A stretch of DNA of 25,916 nucleotides from WHSW01 sp035296705 (lineage in GTDB: Bacteria; Actinomycetota; Thermoleophilia; Solirubrobacterales; 70-9). Both the position numbers and the translations under genes were made by a program. Positions 7,878-15,055 of this stretch are shown one piece after another (the stretch's first letter is position 1; each line of letters opens with the position of its first letter). The notes under the pieces are model-generated. The model ran no database searches and was not told the DNA's origin. It saw only the letters and a list, made by a program, of their open reading frames with translations. The DNA lies in contig DATHAL010000048.1 in NCBI GenBank assembly GCA_035296705.1, positions 1 to 25,916 on the forward strand. The letters run 5' to 3'.

Positions 7878-8335
7878 TCCGGCCTCCCACGGGTTGCGAG
7901 GCTCCGGTTCAGGAAGCGCTGGTCGCCCGTCACCTCGCGCCCGAACCACACTGGCGCCTGAAACCTATCCGCTTGCGGCTTGGTCGCAAACTCGACCTCG
8001 ACCGTTGCCAGCCCCTCCAGGCGGCCCTCGTACAGATCGAGCTCCGCGGTCAGCTCGCCGAGCCCGATCAGGTGACGCCGCTTGACCACGCGCCGGCCTT
8101 CGGTGAGCGGCCAGAGCGACTCGAACGGGTTCGGAGCGAGCGCGATCTCCTCCTCCACGCGGACCTCGCCAGCGCCGCCCTTCACGGTCAGCGTGAGCTT
8201 CTCCCCCCTTCGCCGCAGGCGCACCTCGGCGCCCCCGGAATCGGCGAGCGCCAGGTAGCCCTGCTCGATTCGCACCGACTCGACACCGCCCAGCTCCGGG
8301 AGCTCGGAGACGAGGAACTTGCGCTCGACCTCCAC
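7874..8335 (-). CDS. CYTH domain (triphosphate tunnel metalloenzyme) protein
   Basis: This 153-residue protein begins MEVERKFLV, the ExExK signature of the CYTH/triphosphate tunnel fold. It continues with alternating charged beta strands (VRLRRRGEKLTLTVKGG, VEEEIALAP, AELDLYEGRLEGLATVEVEF) that line the tunnel. Known members hydrolyse tripolyphosphate or thiamine triphosphate or make cAMP. Without an adenylate-cyclase-specific feature I favour an inorganic triphosphatase-like role. GTG 8335 follows the LLM stop by 3 nt, and CHAD follows with a 4-nt overlap, so the three genes form one operon. Confidence 0.88.
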   Translation of the reverse strand: MEVERKFLVSELPELGGVESVRIEQGYLALADSGGAEVRLRRRGEKLTLTVKGGAGEVRVEEEIALAPNPFESLWPLTEGRRVVKRRHLIGLGELTAELDLYEGRLEGLATVEVEFATKPQADRFQAPVWFGREVTGDQRFLNRSLATRGRPE

Positions 8336-8338
8336 CGG

Positions 8339-9166
8339 TCAGCGCAGCGCCGGGGCCACGTCCTCGCCCAGGCGCCGGATGAAGCCGAGCGGGTCGTCCT
8401 CGCGCACCGCGACGAGGATCGTGTCGAAGCCGAGCTCGGCGACGCGCTCGAGCTGGCCGGCCCAGCTGCCCGCTTCGCCGGAGAGGCCCATCGCGTTCGC
8501 GACCCGCCGCACGGCAGCGGGGTCGCGCCCGGCCCGCTTCGCGGCGTCGTCGATGCGCGTCTGCATTGCCGGGACATCGCGAGGGTCGGCGTAATGGCTG
8601 CCGACGCTCGGCAGCCAGCCATCCGCGAGCCGCCCGGTGAGCGCGAGCATCCGGGGCCCGTAGGCGCCAACCCAGATCCCGATCGGGTGCGCGGGCTGCG
8701 GCCCCGGCTTCGCCCCATTCACCCGGTAGTGCTCGCCCTCCACGCGAACGGAGCGGTCGCCGGACCAGAAAGCGCGCAGGATCGCGATCGCCTCCGCGAG
8801 CGCGGTCACCGACTCGCCTGGCGTCCGCCGCGGCCCGCCCATCGCCTCGACAGCGTCCCAGAAGGAGCCGGCCCCGATCCCGAGCTCGAACCTTCCCCCT
8901 GAGAGGACGTCGAGCGAGGCGGCCGCCTTCGCGAGCACCGCGGGCAGGCGCAGCGGCAGGTTGACGACATCGGTCGCGAGCCGCAGCCGCTGGGTGCGCC
9001 CGGCGAGATACGCGAGCAGGGTCCAGGTGTCGAGGTAACGGCGCTGGTAGGGGTGATCCTGGACGCCGATCAGCTCGAGTCCCGCCTCCTCGGCGACCAG
9101 CGCCTGCCGGATCGTGAGCTCGGGGTGCTCGGCGGAGGGTACGACGAAGATCCCGATCTCGGTCAC
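8339..9166 (-). CDS. LLM-class (F420/FMN-dependent) oxidoreductase
   Basis: The luciferase-like monooxygenase TIM-barrel family is recognised from the opening TEIGIFVVPSAEHPE, AEEAGLELIGVQDHPYQ, LRLATDVVNLPLR, the LDVLSGGRFELGIGAGSFWD motif and PIGIWVGAYGPRML. In actinobacteria such proteins often use coenzyme F420; the substrate cannot be read from sequence. It has 275 residues from GTG 9166, which is preceded 8 nt upstream by TAGCCT. The open frame extends further upstream but is antisense to another ORF and has no family similarity. First gene of an operon with CYTH and CHAD genes, an unusual partnership. Confidence 0.88.
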   Translation of the reverse strand: MTEIGIFVVPSAEHPELTIRQALVAEEAGLELIGVQDHPYQRRYLDTWTLLAYLAGRTQRLRLATDVVNLPLRLPAVLAKAAASLDVLSGGRFELGIGAGSFWDAVEAMGGPRRTPGESVTALAEAIAILRAFWSGDRSVRVEGEHYRVNGAKPGPQPAHPIGIWVGAYGPRMLALTGRLADGWLPSVGSHYADPRDVPAMQTRIDDAAKRAGRDPAAVRRVANAMGLSGEAGSWAGQLERVAELGFDTILVAVREDDPLGFIRRLGEDVAPALR

Positions 9167-9174
9167 CGAATTTG

Positions 9175-9180
9175 AGGCTA
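9175..9180 (-). promoter_or_regulatory. Candidate -10 (TAGCCT) for the LLM-CYTH-CHAD operon
   Basis: TAGCCT, part of CTATAGCCT, lies 8 nt before the GTG start at 9166. No Shine-Dalgarno site is present, which suggests a near-leaderless transcript. Confidence 0.5.
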
Positions 9181-9197
9181 TAGGCGCCGCGCGGGTG

Positions 9198-9203
9198 TAA
9201 GGT
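9198..9203 (+). promoter_or_regulatory. Candidate -10 (TAAGGT) for the small ORF at 9237
   Basis: TAAGGT lies 33 nt before the ATG, divergent from the LLM promoter. The resulting leader of about 26 nt would carry the strong ribosome binding site at 9223-9227. Confidence 0.35.
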
Positions 9204-9222
9204 CGGCAGGGCACGGAAGGAA

Positions 9223-9227
9223 GGAGG
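9223..9227 (+). promoter_or_regulatory. Strong Shine-Dalgarno site for the small ORF
   Basis: GGAGG within GGAAGGAAGGAGG, with nine bases to the ATG at 9237. Among the best anti-16S matches seen in the window. It is the main argument that the small ORF is translated. Confidence 0.6.
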
Positions 9228-9236
9228 CGACGAGGA

Positions 9237-9410
9237 ATGGCTCGCCGATCACAGCGCACGGAACGCGTTGAGCGCCGCGACCGCCCCGCGTACCTGCCGC
9301 TCTTCGCGGCGACCCAGCCGCGGCAGTACCTGGCCTGGGTTGAGGGAGCGCACGACGCCCGGCACGCGCAGCTGCGGCCGGACCAGGTCACCCGGAGGCA
9401 AAGCGGATAG
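9237..9410 (+). CDS. Small uncharacterised protein, 57 residues
   Basis: I do not recognise this protein. It starts MARRSQRTERVERRDRP, then YLPLFAATQPRQYLAWVEGAHD, and ends DQVTRRQSG. It is rich in Arg and Gln, has one moderately hydrophobic/aromatic centre, no cysteine, and no clear signal peptide or transmembrane segment. It is supported by an excellent Shine-Dalgarno site, a candidate upstream -10, and the fact that it exactly fills the gap between the LLM promoter and the ftsY stop (9418). Nucleic-acid or ribosome binding is possible from its charge but is a guess. Without homologues it could still be a chance ORF. Confidence 0.5.
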   Translation: MARRSQRTERVERRDRPAYLPLFAATQPRQYLAWVEGAHDARHAQLRPDQVTRRQSG

Positions 9411-9417
9411 CGGTTCG

Positions 9418-10401
9418 CTAGTCCTCGAGCAGCGCGGCCGCGAACTCGCGCGGGTCGAACGGCCGCAGGTCCTCGAGCCCCTCGCCGACCCCGATCAGCT
9501 TCACCGGGATCCCGAGCTCCGCCGCGATCGCAAGCGCGATTCCGCCCTTCGCGGTCCCGTCTAGCTTCGTCAGCACGACGCCGGAGACGTGGACGGCGTC
9601 CGCGAACGCCCGCGCCTGGCGAAGGCCGTTCTGCCCGGTCGTCGCGTCGATCACGATCAGCGTCTCGTGGGGAGCGCCCTCGAGGCGCTTCCCCGCCACG
9701 CGGCGGACCTTGGCGAGCTCGTCCATCAGGTTCGCGTGCGTGTGCAGGCGCCCGGCGGTGTCGGCGATGACGACGTCTGCGCCCCGCGACTCCGCGGCGG
9801 CGATCGCGTCGAAGACGACGGCGCCCGCGTCGCCCCCGGGGCTGCCGCGGACGAGCTCGACCTGGGCGCGCTCGGCCCAGGTCTCGAGCTGCTCGATCGC
9901 GGCGGCGCGATACGTGTCGGCGGCGGCGACGACAACGGAGAGCCCGAAGCGCTCGCGCAGTACCTGGGCGAGCTTGCCGATCGTGGTCGTCTTCCCGGTG
10001 CCGTTGACCCCGACGACCATGATCACCGCCGGCGTTGCCGAGAGGTCGAGCCGCGGCGGTTCGCTCGCGGCGAGCTCCGCCATCAGCTCGACCAGCCGCG
10101 AGCGGATTTCCTCGGCGCCACTCACGTCGCCCGCATCCACCTCCGCCTCGAGCTTGGCGACGATCCGCGCGGTCGCCTGCGCGCCGACGTCGGCGAGGAT
10201 CAGGACCTCCTCGAGCCGCTCCCAGGTCTCCTCGTCGATGCGCTCGAAGAGGCTCGCGGAGAGCTCCGCGGTGAGCGCCTGGCGGCTCTTGGAAAGCCGC
10301 TCGCGCAGGCGCATGAACCGACCGCCGCGCTCCGGCTCAGGCTCCGCGGGCGCCGCGACTGCAGCGGGACCGTTGCGCTGTACGAGCTCCTCCCACTCCA
10401 T
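9418..10401 (-). CDS. ftsY: Signal recognition particle receptor FtsY
   Basis: FtsY is the membrane-associated GTPase that docks the SRP-ribosome complex. The 327-residue protein has a short N-terminal acidic region (1-30), a helical N domain beginning RLRERLSKSRQALT, Walker A GVNGTGKTT at 131-139, then DTYRAAA, DTAGRLHT, TKLDGTAKGG and the C-terminal GVGEGLEDLRPFDPREF. It lacks the long acidic A domain of some FtsY proteins. The ATG at 10401 has TAGGGT 9 nt upstream and no Shine-Dalgarno site. The start codon lies at the centre of a 19-bp perfect inverted repeat. The smc gene ends 37 bp upstream. Confidence 0.96.
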   Translation of the reverse strand: MEWEELVQRNGPAAVAAPAEPEPERGGRFMRLRERLSKSRQALTAELSASLFERIDEETWERLEEVLILADVGAQATARIVAKLEAEVDAGDVSGAEEIRSRLVELMAELAASEPPRLDLSATPAVIMVVGVNGTGKTTTIGKLAQVLRERFGLSVVVAAADTYRAAAIEQLETWAERAQVELVRGSPGGDAGAVVFDAIAAAESRGADVVIADTAGRLHTHANLMDELAKVRRVAGKRLEGAPHETLIVIDATTGQNGLRQARAFADAVHVSGVVLTKLDGTAKGGIALAIAAELGIPVKLIGVGEGLEDLRPFDPREFAAALLED

Positions 10402-10410
10402 TGGAGTGGG
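10392..10410. promoter_or_regulatory. 19-bp perfect inverted repeat over the ftsY start codon
   Basis: CCCACTCCA, one central base, then TGGAGTGGG, with the ATG in the centre on the minus strand. It directly follows the TAGGGT hexamer. It may be an operator for a DNA-binding repressor, or a hairpin that presents the start codon in its loop. Confidence 0.5.
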
Positions 10411-10416
10411 ACCCTA
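10411..10416 (-). promoter_or_regulatory. Candidate -10 (TAGGGT) for ftsY, near-leaderless
   Basis: TAGGGT lies 9 nt before the ftsY ATG. Hexamer and spacing are identical to those of yraN. Confidence 0.55.
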
Positions 10417-10438
10417 GCCATCCGGGCCGTCAGCCCGC

Positions 10439-12763
10439 TCAGGCTGCCTCTGGGGCGGCATCGGCGAGCGCACTCTGCTCGGGCTCGAACCGCCGCGAGA
10501 CGACCTTCGTCACCCCGCCCCTCCCCATCGAAACGCCGTAGAGAACCTCGGCCGCGTCCATCGTCCGCTTCTGGTGGGTGACGATGATGAACTGGGCGCG
10601 GTCGGAGAAGCGATTCACGAGCTGGAGGAAGCGGTCGATGTTGGCGTCGTCGAGCGCCGCCTCGACCTCGTCGAGGATGTAGAAGGGCGAGGGGCGGGCG
10701 AGGAAGACGCTGAAGACGAAGGCGAGCGCGACGAGCGCCTTCTCGCCTCCGGAAAGGAGCGAGAGCCGGCGTGTGGCCTTGCCGGCGGGCGTGACCTCGA
10801 TCTCCACGCCCTGGCTGCTGAACTCATCGGAGTCGGAATCACTGCCCACCGGGTCCGCTTCAGGTTCGGCTCCGCCAAGTATGGGCTTCGGCCCCCGATC
10901 CTCGTCGACCAGCCGCAACCGCCCGCGGCCGCCGGGGAAGAGGTGCTCGACCAGCTCCTCGAAGTTTTCCTCCGTCGCCGCGAACGTCTCCTCGAACGCC
11001 GCGTGGATCTTGCGATCGGTCTCGCGGATCAGCCCCTGGAGCTCCGCCAGCGCCGTTTCGAGGTCGGTCCGCTGAGCCTCGAGGCTCTCGACGTGGGCGA
11101 GTGCCTCCTCGTACTCGCGCTCGGCGAGCGGGTTCACCGGGCCGAGCTGCTCGCGGCGGCGGGCGAGCCGCTCGAGCTTCGCCTCGACTTCGCCGCGCTC
11201 ATCGTCGCCGAGCCGCTCCCCCGCGGCGCCAATCTCGCGCCCCAGCATCGCGGCGACGCGCTCGAGCTCGGCCGCCGCCTCGGCCCGACGATCGTCCAGG
11301 TGGGCCACGCGGACCTCGGCCTGCGTCACGGCCTCGCCGGCCGCCCGGAGCGTGGTCTGGATCTCGGCCTCTTCGCGCGAGCAGGCGCGGAGCTGGTCCG
11401 CCGCTTCGTCGGCGCCTCCCTCGCCCAGCATGCGCCGCTCGAGGAGCGTCGCGCGCTCACCGGCGGCGTCGCGAGCATCCGCGGTCGCCTCGCAGAGGGC
11501 GCCGAGAGCCGCGAGGAGCTCGCCTTCGCGCTCGAGGCGGTACGCCAGCGAGTCCTGGCGACGGCTACCGAGCATCTCCTCGAGCCGCCGCGCCATCCTA
11601 GTCGCGGCCTCCGAGGCAGCGCGGACGCGGCCGATCTCCTTCGCGCGCTCGCCGTCCCCGGCCGCCTCGCGGGCGGCCTCGAGCGACTCCCGCGCGGCGT
11701 CGAGCGACTCACCGATCCGGTCGAGCCCGACGCCGACCGGATCGTCCCCGGAGCGGGCGCCCGTCGCCTCGGCGAACTCGGCCGCCAGGGTCCCGAGCGT
11801 CTCGCGACGACGCTCGATCGCGCGCAGGAGCTCACCGCGCCTGGCCGCCAGCGCCTCGCCCCGAACCGTGAGCCGCTCGTGCGCCGCGCGCACCGCCGTC
11901 AGCCTGCCCCAGGCCTCGGTTCGCTCGCGGTCGCGCTCGGCGAGCCGCTCCTCGATCGCGGTCCGGCGGCGGTTGACCTCGGCGAGATCGCCGTCGAATT
12001 TCGCCCGCGCCTCACGGGCGCGCGTCGCCTCCGCCTCGGCGGCGGCGAGCTCGGTCTCCTGGCCCGAGAGCTCGGACGCGAGCAGCCGCGCGCGCAGCTC
12101 CGCCGCATCGCGTTCGAGCCGCGCATGGATGTCGGCCGCCTGCGCTTGGCGCTTCAGCGGCCGCAGCCGGGTGCGGGCCTCGCGCTCGACGTCGAGCGCC
12201 CGGTCGAGGTTGTCGTGCGTGCGCTCGAGCTTCAGCTGGGCGCGCCGGCGGCGCTTGCGGTGCTTGCCGAGCCCGGCCGCCTCCTCGATTAGGAGCCGGC
12301 GTTCGCGTGGCGCCGAGAGCACGATCTCCTCGACCCTGCCCTGGCTGATCACGGAATGCATCTCGCGCCCGAGGTTGGCGTCGGAGAGAACCTCGATCAC
12401 ATCGGCGAGCCGCGCCCGGGCGCCGTTCAGGCGGTAGGTGCCCTCGCCGCCGCGTTCGAGCCGGCGCGCGACCGAGATCTCGGACCGCTCGCCTTCCCCC
12501 CCGTCGTTGTCGAGCACGACCTCGACCTCGGCGTAGCGGCTCGGGCCGACGCCCTCGCCGCCGGCGTAGATCATGTCCTGCATCGACTGGCCGCGGACGC
12601 TCAGCGGGCTCTGCTCGCCGAGCGCCCACAGCACCGCGTCCGTGACGTTCGACTTCCCGCAGCCGTTCGGCCCGACGATCACGCTGACGCCGGGCGAGAA
12701 GACGAGCTTGGTGCGCTCCGGGAAGGACTTGAAGCCCTTGATGGTGATCGAGCTCAGGTGCAT
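10439..12763 (-). CDS. smc: Short SMC-family chromosome segregation ATPase without a recognisable hinge
   Basis: Both halves of the SMC ATPase head are complete. The N-terminal half has Walker A GPNGCGKSN at 31-39 and SVISQGRVEEI (Q-loop region) at 137-147. The C-terminal half has the LGPVNPLAEREYEEA helix near 540, signature LSLLSGGEKAL at 667-677, Walker B FYILDEVEAALD at 694-705 and VTHQKRTM near 728. Bacterial Smc is normally about 1150-1200 residues; this is 774. The segment between heads is only about 370 residues of charged Ala/Glu/Arg coiled coil, and I find no hinge domain and no CxxC hook. An acidic insert (about 622-651, containing SDSDSD) interrupts the C-terminal head. ATG 12763 begins the canonical MHLSSITIKGFKSF; it has no ribosome site. 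It sits after rnc and before ftsY, the usual smc locus. Confidence 0.9.
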   Translation of the reverse strand: MHLSSITIKGFKSFPERTKLVFSPGVSVIVGPNGCGKSNVTDAVLWALGEQSPLSVRGQSMQDMIYAGGEGVGPSRYAEVEVVLDNDGGEGERSEISVARRLERGGEGTYRLNGARARLADVIEVLSDANLGREMHSVISQGRVEEIVLSAPRERRLLIEEAAGLGKHRKRRRRAQLKLERTHDNLDRALDVEREARTRLRPLKRQAQAADIHARLERDAAELRARLLASELSGQETELAAAEAEATRAREARAKFDGDLAEVNRRRTAIEERLAERDRERTEAWGRLTAVRAAHERLTVRGEALAARRGELLRAIERRRETLGTLAAEFAEATGARSGDDPVGVGLDRIGESLDAARESLEAAREAAGDGERAKEIGRVRAASEAATRMARRLEEMLGSRRQDSLAYRLEREGELLAALGALCEATADARDAAGERATLLERRMLGEGGADEAADQLRACSREEAEIQTTLRAAGEAVTQAEVRVAHLDDRRAEAAAELERVAAMLGREIGAAGERLGDDERGEVEAKLERLARRREQLGPVNPLAEREYEEALAHVESLEAQRTDLETALAELQGLIRETDRKIHAAFEETFAATEENFEELVEHLFPGGRGRLRLVDEDRGPKPILGGAEPEADPVGSDSDSDEFSSQGVEIEVTPAGKATRRLSLLSGGEKALVALAFVFSVFLARPSPFYILDEVEAALDDANIDRFLQLVNRFSDRAQFIIVTHQKRTMDAAEVLYGVSMGRGGVTKVVSRRFEPEQSALADAAPEAA

Positions 12764-12824
12764 AGATCTGACGCCGCGCGCCTCCGGAAGCCTCGCGCCA
12801 CGCCCGGACGAAACTTCGGCGCCG

Positions 12825-13553
12825 CTACCGAAGGCCCTCCAAGGCTTGTTCGGCGGCCGCCTGCTCGGCCGCTTTCTTGGAGCGGCCCGAGCCATGCCCG
12901 AGGACCTGGCCGTTGACGCTCGCGTCCACCTCGAACACACGGTCATGCGGAGGACCGGATTCACCGGTGACCTCATACCTTACGCGGGCTCCGTCCCGTG
13001 CGAGGCGCTCCTGGAGCGCCGACTTGAAGTCCAGCAGGCGCTCGGAGGCGAGCTCGATCTCCATCGTGAACGCCGCCAGCGTCGCCGGGGCGGTCGCCTC
13101 GAACCCGTGGTGCAGATAGCAGGCGCCGATCACCGCCTCGCAGACCGAGGCGAGGGCGCGTTCGGAGGCGAGCAGCGCATCGACCTCGATGCCGCCGTCG
13201 ATCTTCCCCGGCCACGCCTCGCGAAGGAGTTCGGGCACGCCGAGCGCCTGCGCCACCTCGGCGCAGGCGCGCCCCGAGACCGCCTGCCCATGCATCTTCG
13301 TCAGCCGCCCGATGTCGGCGTGCGGGAATCGGCGGAACAGGTGCTCGGCCATCGCGAGGCCGAGGACGCTGTCGCCGAGGAAGGCGAGCCGCCCGTACGA
13401 GTCGGCGCGGTGCTCGACCCACGAGGCGTGGGTGAGCGCCTGGCGGCGCAGCGTCAGCGGCAGGCCGTCGAGGAGCTCACGCAGGCGCGCGGGCCCCGCA
13501 GGCACGCGGCGGCTTCGGCCCCCTCGCCCGAGCCTGCGGATGCCGCGCGCCAT
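12825..13553 (-). CDS. rnc: Ribonuclease III family protein with altered active site
   Basis: RNase III cuts double-stranded RNA in rRNA maturation and mRNA turnover. The 242-residue protein has a nuclease domain (about 20-165) and a canonical double-stranded RNA-binding domain (about 175-242: DFKSALQERLARDG, then GSGRSKKAAEQAAAEQAL). The signature usually ERLEFLGDAVL reads GRLAFLGDSVL: Asp61 is kept but the metal-binding Glu is Ala57. In the second motif, usually LADxxEA, the Asp is Ser136 and Glu139 is kept. It may be an impaired, altered or RNA-binding-only enzyme, or a clade-specific active variant. ATG 13553 follows the acpP stop by 3 nt. Confidence 0.9.
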   Translation of the reverse strand: MARGIRRLGRGGRSRRVPAGPARLRELLDGLPLTLRRQALTHASWVEHRADSYGRLAFLGDSVLGLAMAEHLFRRFPHADIGRLTKMHGQAVSGRACAEVAQALGVPELLREAWPGKIDGGIEVDALLASERALASVCEAVIGACYLHHGFEATAPATLAAFTMEIELASERLLDFKSALQERLARDGARVRYEVTGESGPPHDRVFEVDASVNGQVLGHGSGRSKKAAEQAAAEQALEGLR

Positions 13554-13556
13554 GGC

Positions 13557-13808
13557 CTACGCCGGGAGTCTGGTGACCACGAAGTCGACCGCGTCGCCAA
13601 CCGTCTTGATCCGGGCGGCCTCCTCCTCGGACACCCGGATCCCGTAGGAGTCCTCGAGCTCCATGACGAGCTCGTAGAGATCGAGCGAGTCGGCGTCGAG
13701 GTCCTCCTTGAAGCTCGTCGAGTCGTTGATCGAGTCGGCCTCCACCTCGAGCTCGTTCGCAAGGTGCTCGCGCACCTTCGCCAACACGTCGTCCCTGTCC
13801 ATGCTCAT
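13557..13808 (-). CDS. acpP: Acyl carrier protein
   Basis: Carries growing acyl chains on 4'-phosphopantetheine. It has 83 residues and the attachment serine in DADSLDLYELVMELED near 38-53; the protein is acidic as expected. The ATG at 13808 overlaps the plsX stop (ATGA) and has GGAAGGAAGGA ending 5 nt upstream, one of the better Shine-Dalgarno sites here. A second ATG two codons later is possible. Coupled to plsX, its partner in phospholipid precursor synthesis. Confidence 0.95.
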   Translation of the reverse strand: MSMDRDDVLAKVREHLANELEVEADSINDSTSFKEDLDADSLDLYELVMELEDSYGIRVSEEEAARIKTVGDAVDFVVTRLPA

Positions 13809-14835
13809 GTGCGTCCTTCCTTCCTATCACGCATCGCGCCGCGGGTTGCACCGGATGCGTCGAGGAGCTCGGCCGTCCGCTCCACGGCACGCTCCTCGAC
13901 TGCGCGCGCCGCGAGCCGCACCGCGTTCGCGATCCCCTCCGGTCCGGCGCTCCCGTGGCCGACCACCGCAACGCCCCGGAGCCCGAGCAGGATGGCGCCA
14001 CCGGTGGCGTCCGGGTCCATGCGGCGCCTGAGCCCGCCGAGCGCCGGGCGCAGCAGAAGGCCGCCGAGCGTCGCGATCGGCCCGGAGCGCGCTGCGTCGC
14101 GAACCGCATCGGCGACGGCGCGGGCGGTTCCCTCGATCGTCTTCAGCGCCACGTTGCCCGTGAAGCCGTCGGTGACGACGACGTCGGCGATCCCGGCGAG
14201 CAGATCGCGGCCTTCGAGGTGCCGCGGAAGTCGATCGCGTCCGCCCGCGCGAGCTCGTCGTGGGCCTCGACCACGTCGGCCGTCCCCTTCTTCGGCTCCT
14301 CGCCGACCGAGAGCAGCGCGACACGCGGCCGCTCGACCCCGAGCACCGCGCGGCTGAAGGCCGCACCCAGGTAGGCGAACTGGACCAGGTCGCCCGGCCG
14401 CACCTCGGCGTTCGCGCCGGCGTCGAGGAGGACGAGCGGGGGCCCGTCGCGGCCGGGAACCTGGATCTGGACGGCGAGCGCCGGGCGGCGGACCCCGCGC
14501 GAGCGCTTGATCGCGAAGAGCGCCGCGGTCATCGTCGCCCCAGTCGGTCCGGAGCTCGCGAGCGCCTGCGAGCGCCCCGCGGCGACGTCGGCTGCGGCCA
14601 GCACCACGGAGGCCCCCGGGTTCGCGCGAACCGCGGCGACTGGATCGTCGTCGTTCGTGATCGCGCCCGGCGCGGCGACGAGCTCGGCGTCGTCGATGTC
14701 GCGCAGCTGCGCGAGCTCGGCCTCGTCGCCGAACACCCGTACGCCGATCCCGTCGGCCACCGCGAGGCGGGCGCCGGCGATCACCGCGTCGGCTCCCCGC
14801 TCGGCCCCGCGGCCGTCGAGGGCGACGATTGTCAA
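13805..14835 (-). pseudogene. plsX: Phosphate acyltransferase PlsX, frame broken by a 1-base deletion
   Basis: PlsX converts acyl-ACP to acyl-phosphate, the first step of phosphatidic acid synthesis with PlsY. The N-terminal part (frame open 14835-14143) and C-terminal part (from about 14220 to 13805) are in different frames. The first frame reads DAIDFRG and then degenerates. The next frame gives LEGRDLLAG, then VVTDGFTGNVALKTIEG, as expected of PlsX. Inserting one base at 14220/14221 (GGCACC to GGCAACC) restores the expected GNLEGRDL and a 343-residue protein of normal size. The start is TTG 14835, with GGAGG 9 nt upstream and 4 nt after rpmF. Because plsX is usually essential and all other sequence is intact, a sequence error is as likely as a real mutation. 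Confidence 0.85.
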
Positions 14836-14839
14836 GGGA

Positions 14840-15049
14840 TCAGGCCTCCGAGCCGCCGGAGTCGGCCTCGCCGATCTCGTGCGAGATCACCTCGCGTCCG
14901 GCGTAGGTTCCGCACACCGGGCAGACGCGGTGCGGGAGCCGGGGGCTGTGGCAGCGCGGGCACTCGTTGAGCCGCGGCTTGGCCGCCCGGTGCGTGGCGC
15001 GGCGCTTGTCGCGCCGCTGGGCCGATGTCCTCTTCTTCGGAACCGCCAT
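14840..15049 (-). CDS. rpmF: Ribosomal protein L32 (zinc-binding form)
   Basis: A 69-residue L32 with MAVPKKRTSAQRRDKRRA at the start and a zinc ribbon CPRCHSPRLPHRVCPVCG in the middle. The C-terminal ~15 residues are acidic and longer than in minimal L32. ATG 15049 lies 18 bp after the DUF177 stop. A TACCAT hexamer is 11 nt upstream of the ATG inside the 13-mer GCTACCATTCCGC, also found before rpmB. The DUF177-rpmF-plsX order is widely conserved. Confidence 0.95.
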   Translation of the reverse strand: MAVPKKRTSAQRRDKRRATHRAAKPRLNECPRCHSPRLPHRVCPVCGTYAGREVISHEIGEADSGGSEA

Positions 15050-15055
15050 CGAGGC

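Noticed and set aside
9190..9240. GGAAGGAAGGAGG resembling the GGAA tetraloop and asymmetric loop of SRP RNA, tempting near ffh and ftsY
   Set aside because: The flanking bases do not form the required helix around a GGAA loop and the 3' side does not pair; a ribosome binding site explains it better.
12764..12976. N-terminal extension of Smc
   Set aside because: SMC proteins begin at the MHLSSITIKGFKSF strand; the extension overlaps rnc and is compositionally biased.
14143..14374. Programmed frameshift in plsX
   Set aside because: No slippery heptamer or downstream stimulatory structure is evident at the junction; a single lost base is simpler.
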